DNA of 6,129 bases from positions 1 to 6,129 of the forward strand of contig JAFDVT010000858.1 in assembly GCA_018268875.1 (NCBI GenBank), read 5' to 3'. Below are positions 5,941 to 6,129 of this stretch, piece after piece. The position numbers and the translations under genes were made by a program. The notes beneath the pieces were generated by a model, which saw only the letters and a program-made list of their open reading frames with translations, made no database searches and had not been told where the DNA came from. The DNA is from Acidobacteriota bacterium. GTDB lineage: Bacteria > Acidobacteriota > Terriglobia > Bryobacterales > Bryobacteraceae. Position 1 is the stretch's first letter; each line of letters begins with the position of its first letter.

Positions 5941-6129
5941 TGTTTCGACGCACCCTTCTCGCGCTCGCGATTCCGGCGGCCCTCGCCTATGCGCAGCAAA
6001 AACAGGCTCCGACGGTAAAAGAAGCACAGCAATTTCTCGAGCGGGCGAACGATCGCCTGCTCGAATTGGCCGTCGACTTCTCCGTCGCAGACTGGATCCG
6101 CGCCACCTACATCACCGACGACACCGACC
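5934..6129 (+). CDS. secreted M2-family (ACE-like) metallopeptidase, 5' part only
   Basis: The first 65 codons of a gene cut by the window end. Residues 1-20 form a signal peptide: MMLFRR is the charged n-region, TLLALAIPAALA the hydrophobic core, and AYA before QQK a likely signal peptidase I site, so the product should be exported. The mature N-terminus (PTVKEAQQFLERANDRLLEL, then a DWIRATYITDDT-like stretch at the window edge) matches the opening helix of bacterial M2 peptidyl-dipeptidases as I remember them, including the W-x-x-A-T-Y-I-T-x-D-T pattern. M2 enzymes are zinc peptidyl-dipeptidases that remove C-terminal dipeptides. The HExxH zinc motif would lie far beyond the window, so activity cannot be checked. 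Either ATG (5934 or 5937) may start it; both are in a hairpin. It lies 22 bases after the decarboxylase stop and may share its transcript. Confidence 0.75.
   Translation, partial: MMLFRRTLLALAIPAALAYAQQKQAPTVKEAQQFLERANDRLLELAVDFSVADWIRATYITDDTD

Noticed and set aside
5915..5945. The start-codon hairpin as a rho-independent terminator of the decarboxylase gene
   Set aside because: The stem is followed by TGCTGTTTCG rather than a T run, and it overlaps the next gene's start codons; a regulatory or operator role fits better.
5934..5999. Twin-arginine signal in the M2-like protein (RR at residues 5-6)
   Set aside because: The context FRRTLLA lacks the S/T before RR and the x-F-L-K after it; a general Sec signal peptide is the simpler reading.

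Overview
The window is a dense, GC-rich bacterial segment with every supported gene on the plus strand. Six protein genes fill almost all of it: the 3' end of one Hsp70-like gene, a complete second Hsp70-like gene, a thiamine-monophosphate kinase (thiL), a small membrane protein with a PAS domain, a UDP-glucuronate decarboxylase-type epimerase, and the first 65 codons of a secreted protein resembling an M2 (angiotensin-converting-enzyme-like) metallopeptidase. No rRNA, tRNA, CRISPR array, insertion sequence or phage gene was seen. The high GC, the compact ThiL and an M2-type peptidase are compatible with Acidobacteriota, perhaps a Solibacter/Bryobacter-like lineage. That is an impression from remembered families, not a demonstrated placement.

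Region 1 (1-4160) reads as one translationally coupled block. The first Hsp70 gene ends in a TGA that overlaps the GTG start of the second (GTGA, 703-706). The second Hsp70 ends in a TGA that overlaps the ATG of thiL (ATGA, 3315-3318). The two Hsp70 proteins are tandem paralogs. They align through the end of the nucleotide-binding domain and the following beta-rich region, and the second carries about 300 extra C-terminal residues that look like the DUF3731 'DnaK-related' extension. Both lack a recognisable DnaK-type DVLLLDV interdomain linker and have an RGG-[VL]-P-[KR]-x-YY-[IL]-G motif in its place. No J-protein or GrpE is in view.

Region 2 (4161-4257) is a 97-base gap, poorer in GC than its surroundings. 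It holds a candidate promoter and a very strong Shine-Dalgarno sequence serving a TTG start. Region 3 (4258-4932) is the PAS membrane protein, which has no recognisable output domain. Region 4 (4955-5911) is the nucleotide-sugar decarboxylase, also with a TTG start but with no visible Shine-Dalgarno.

Region 5 (5912-6129) begins with a perfect 8-bp inverted repeat that buries the start codons of the M2-like gene, with a five-codon mini-ORF inside it. It then runs into a signal peptide and the N-terminal helix of the peptidase, cut by the window edge. The most noteworthy items are this start-codon hairpin, the coupled Hsp70-Hsp70-thiL arrangement, and the PAS protein without an output domain. 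I saw no clear evidence of a wholly new defence or mobile system.
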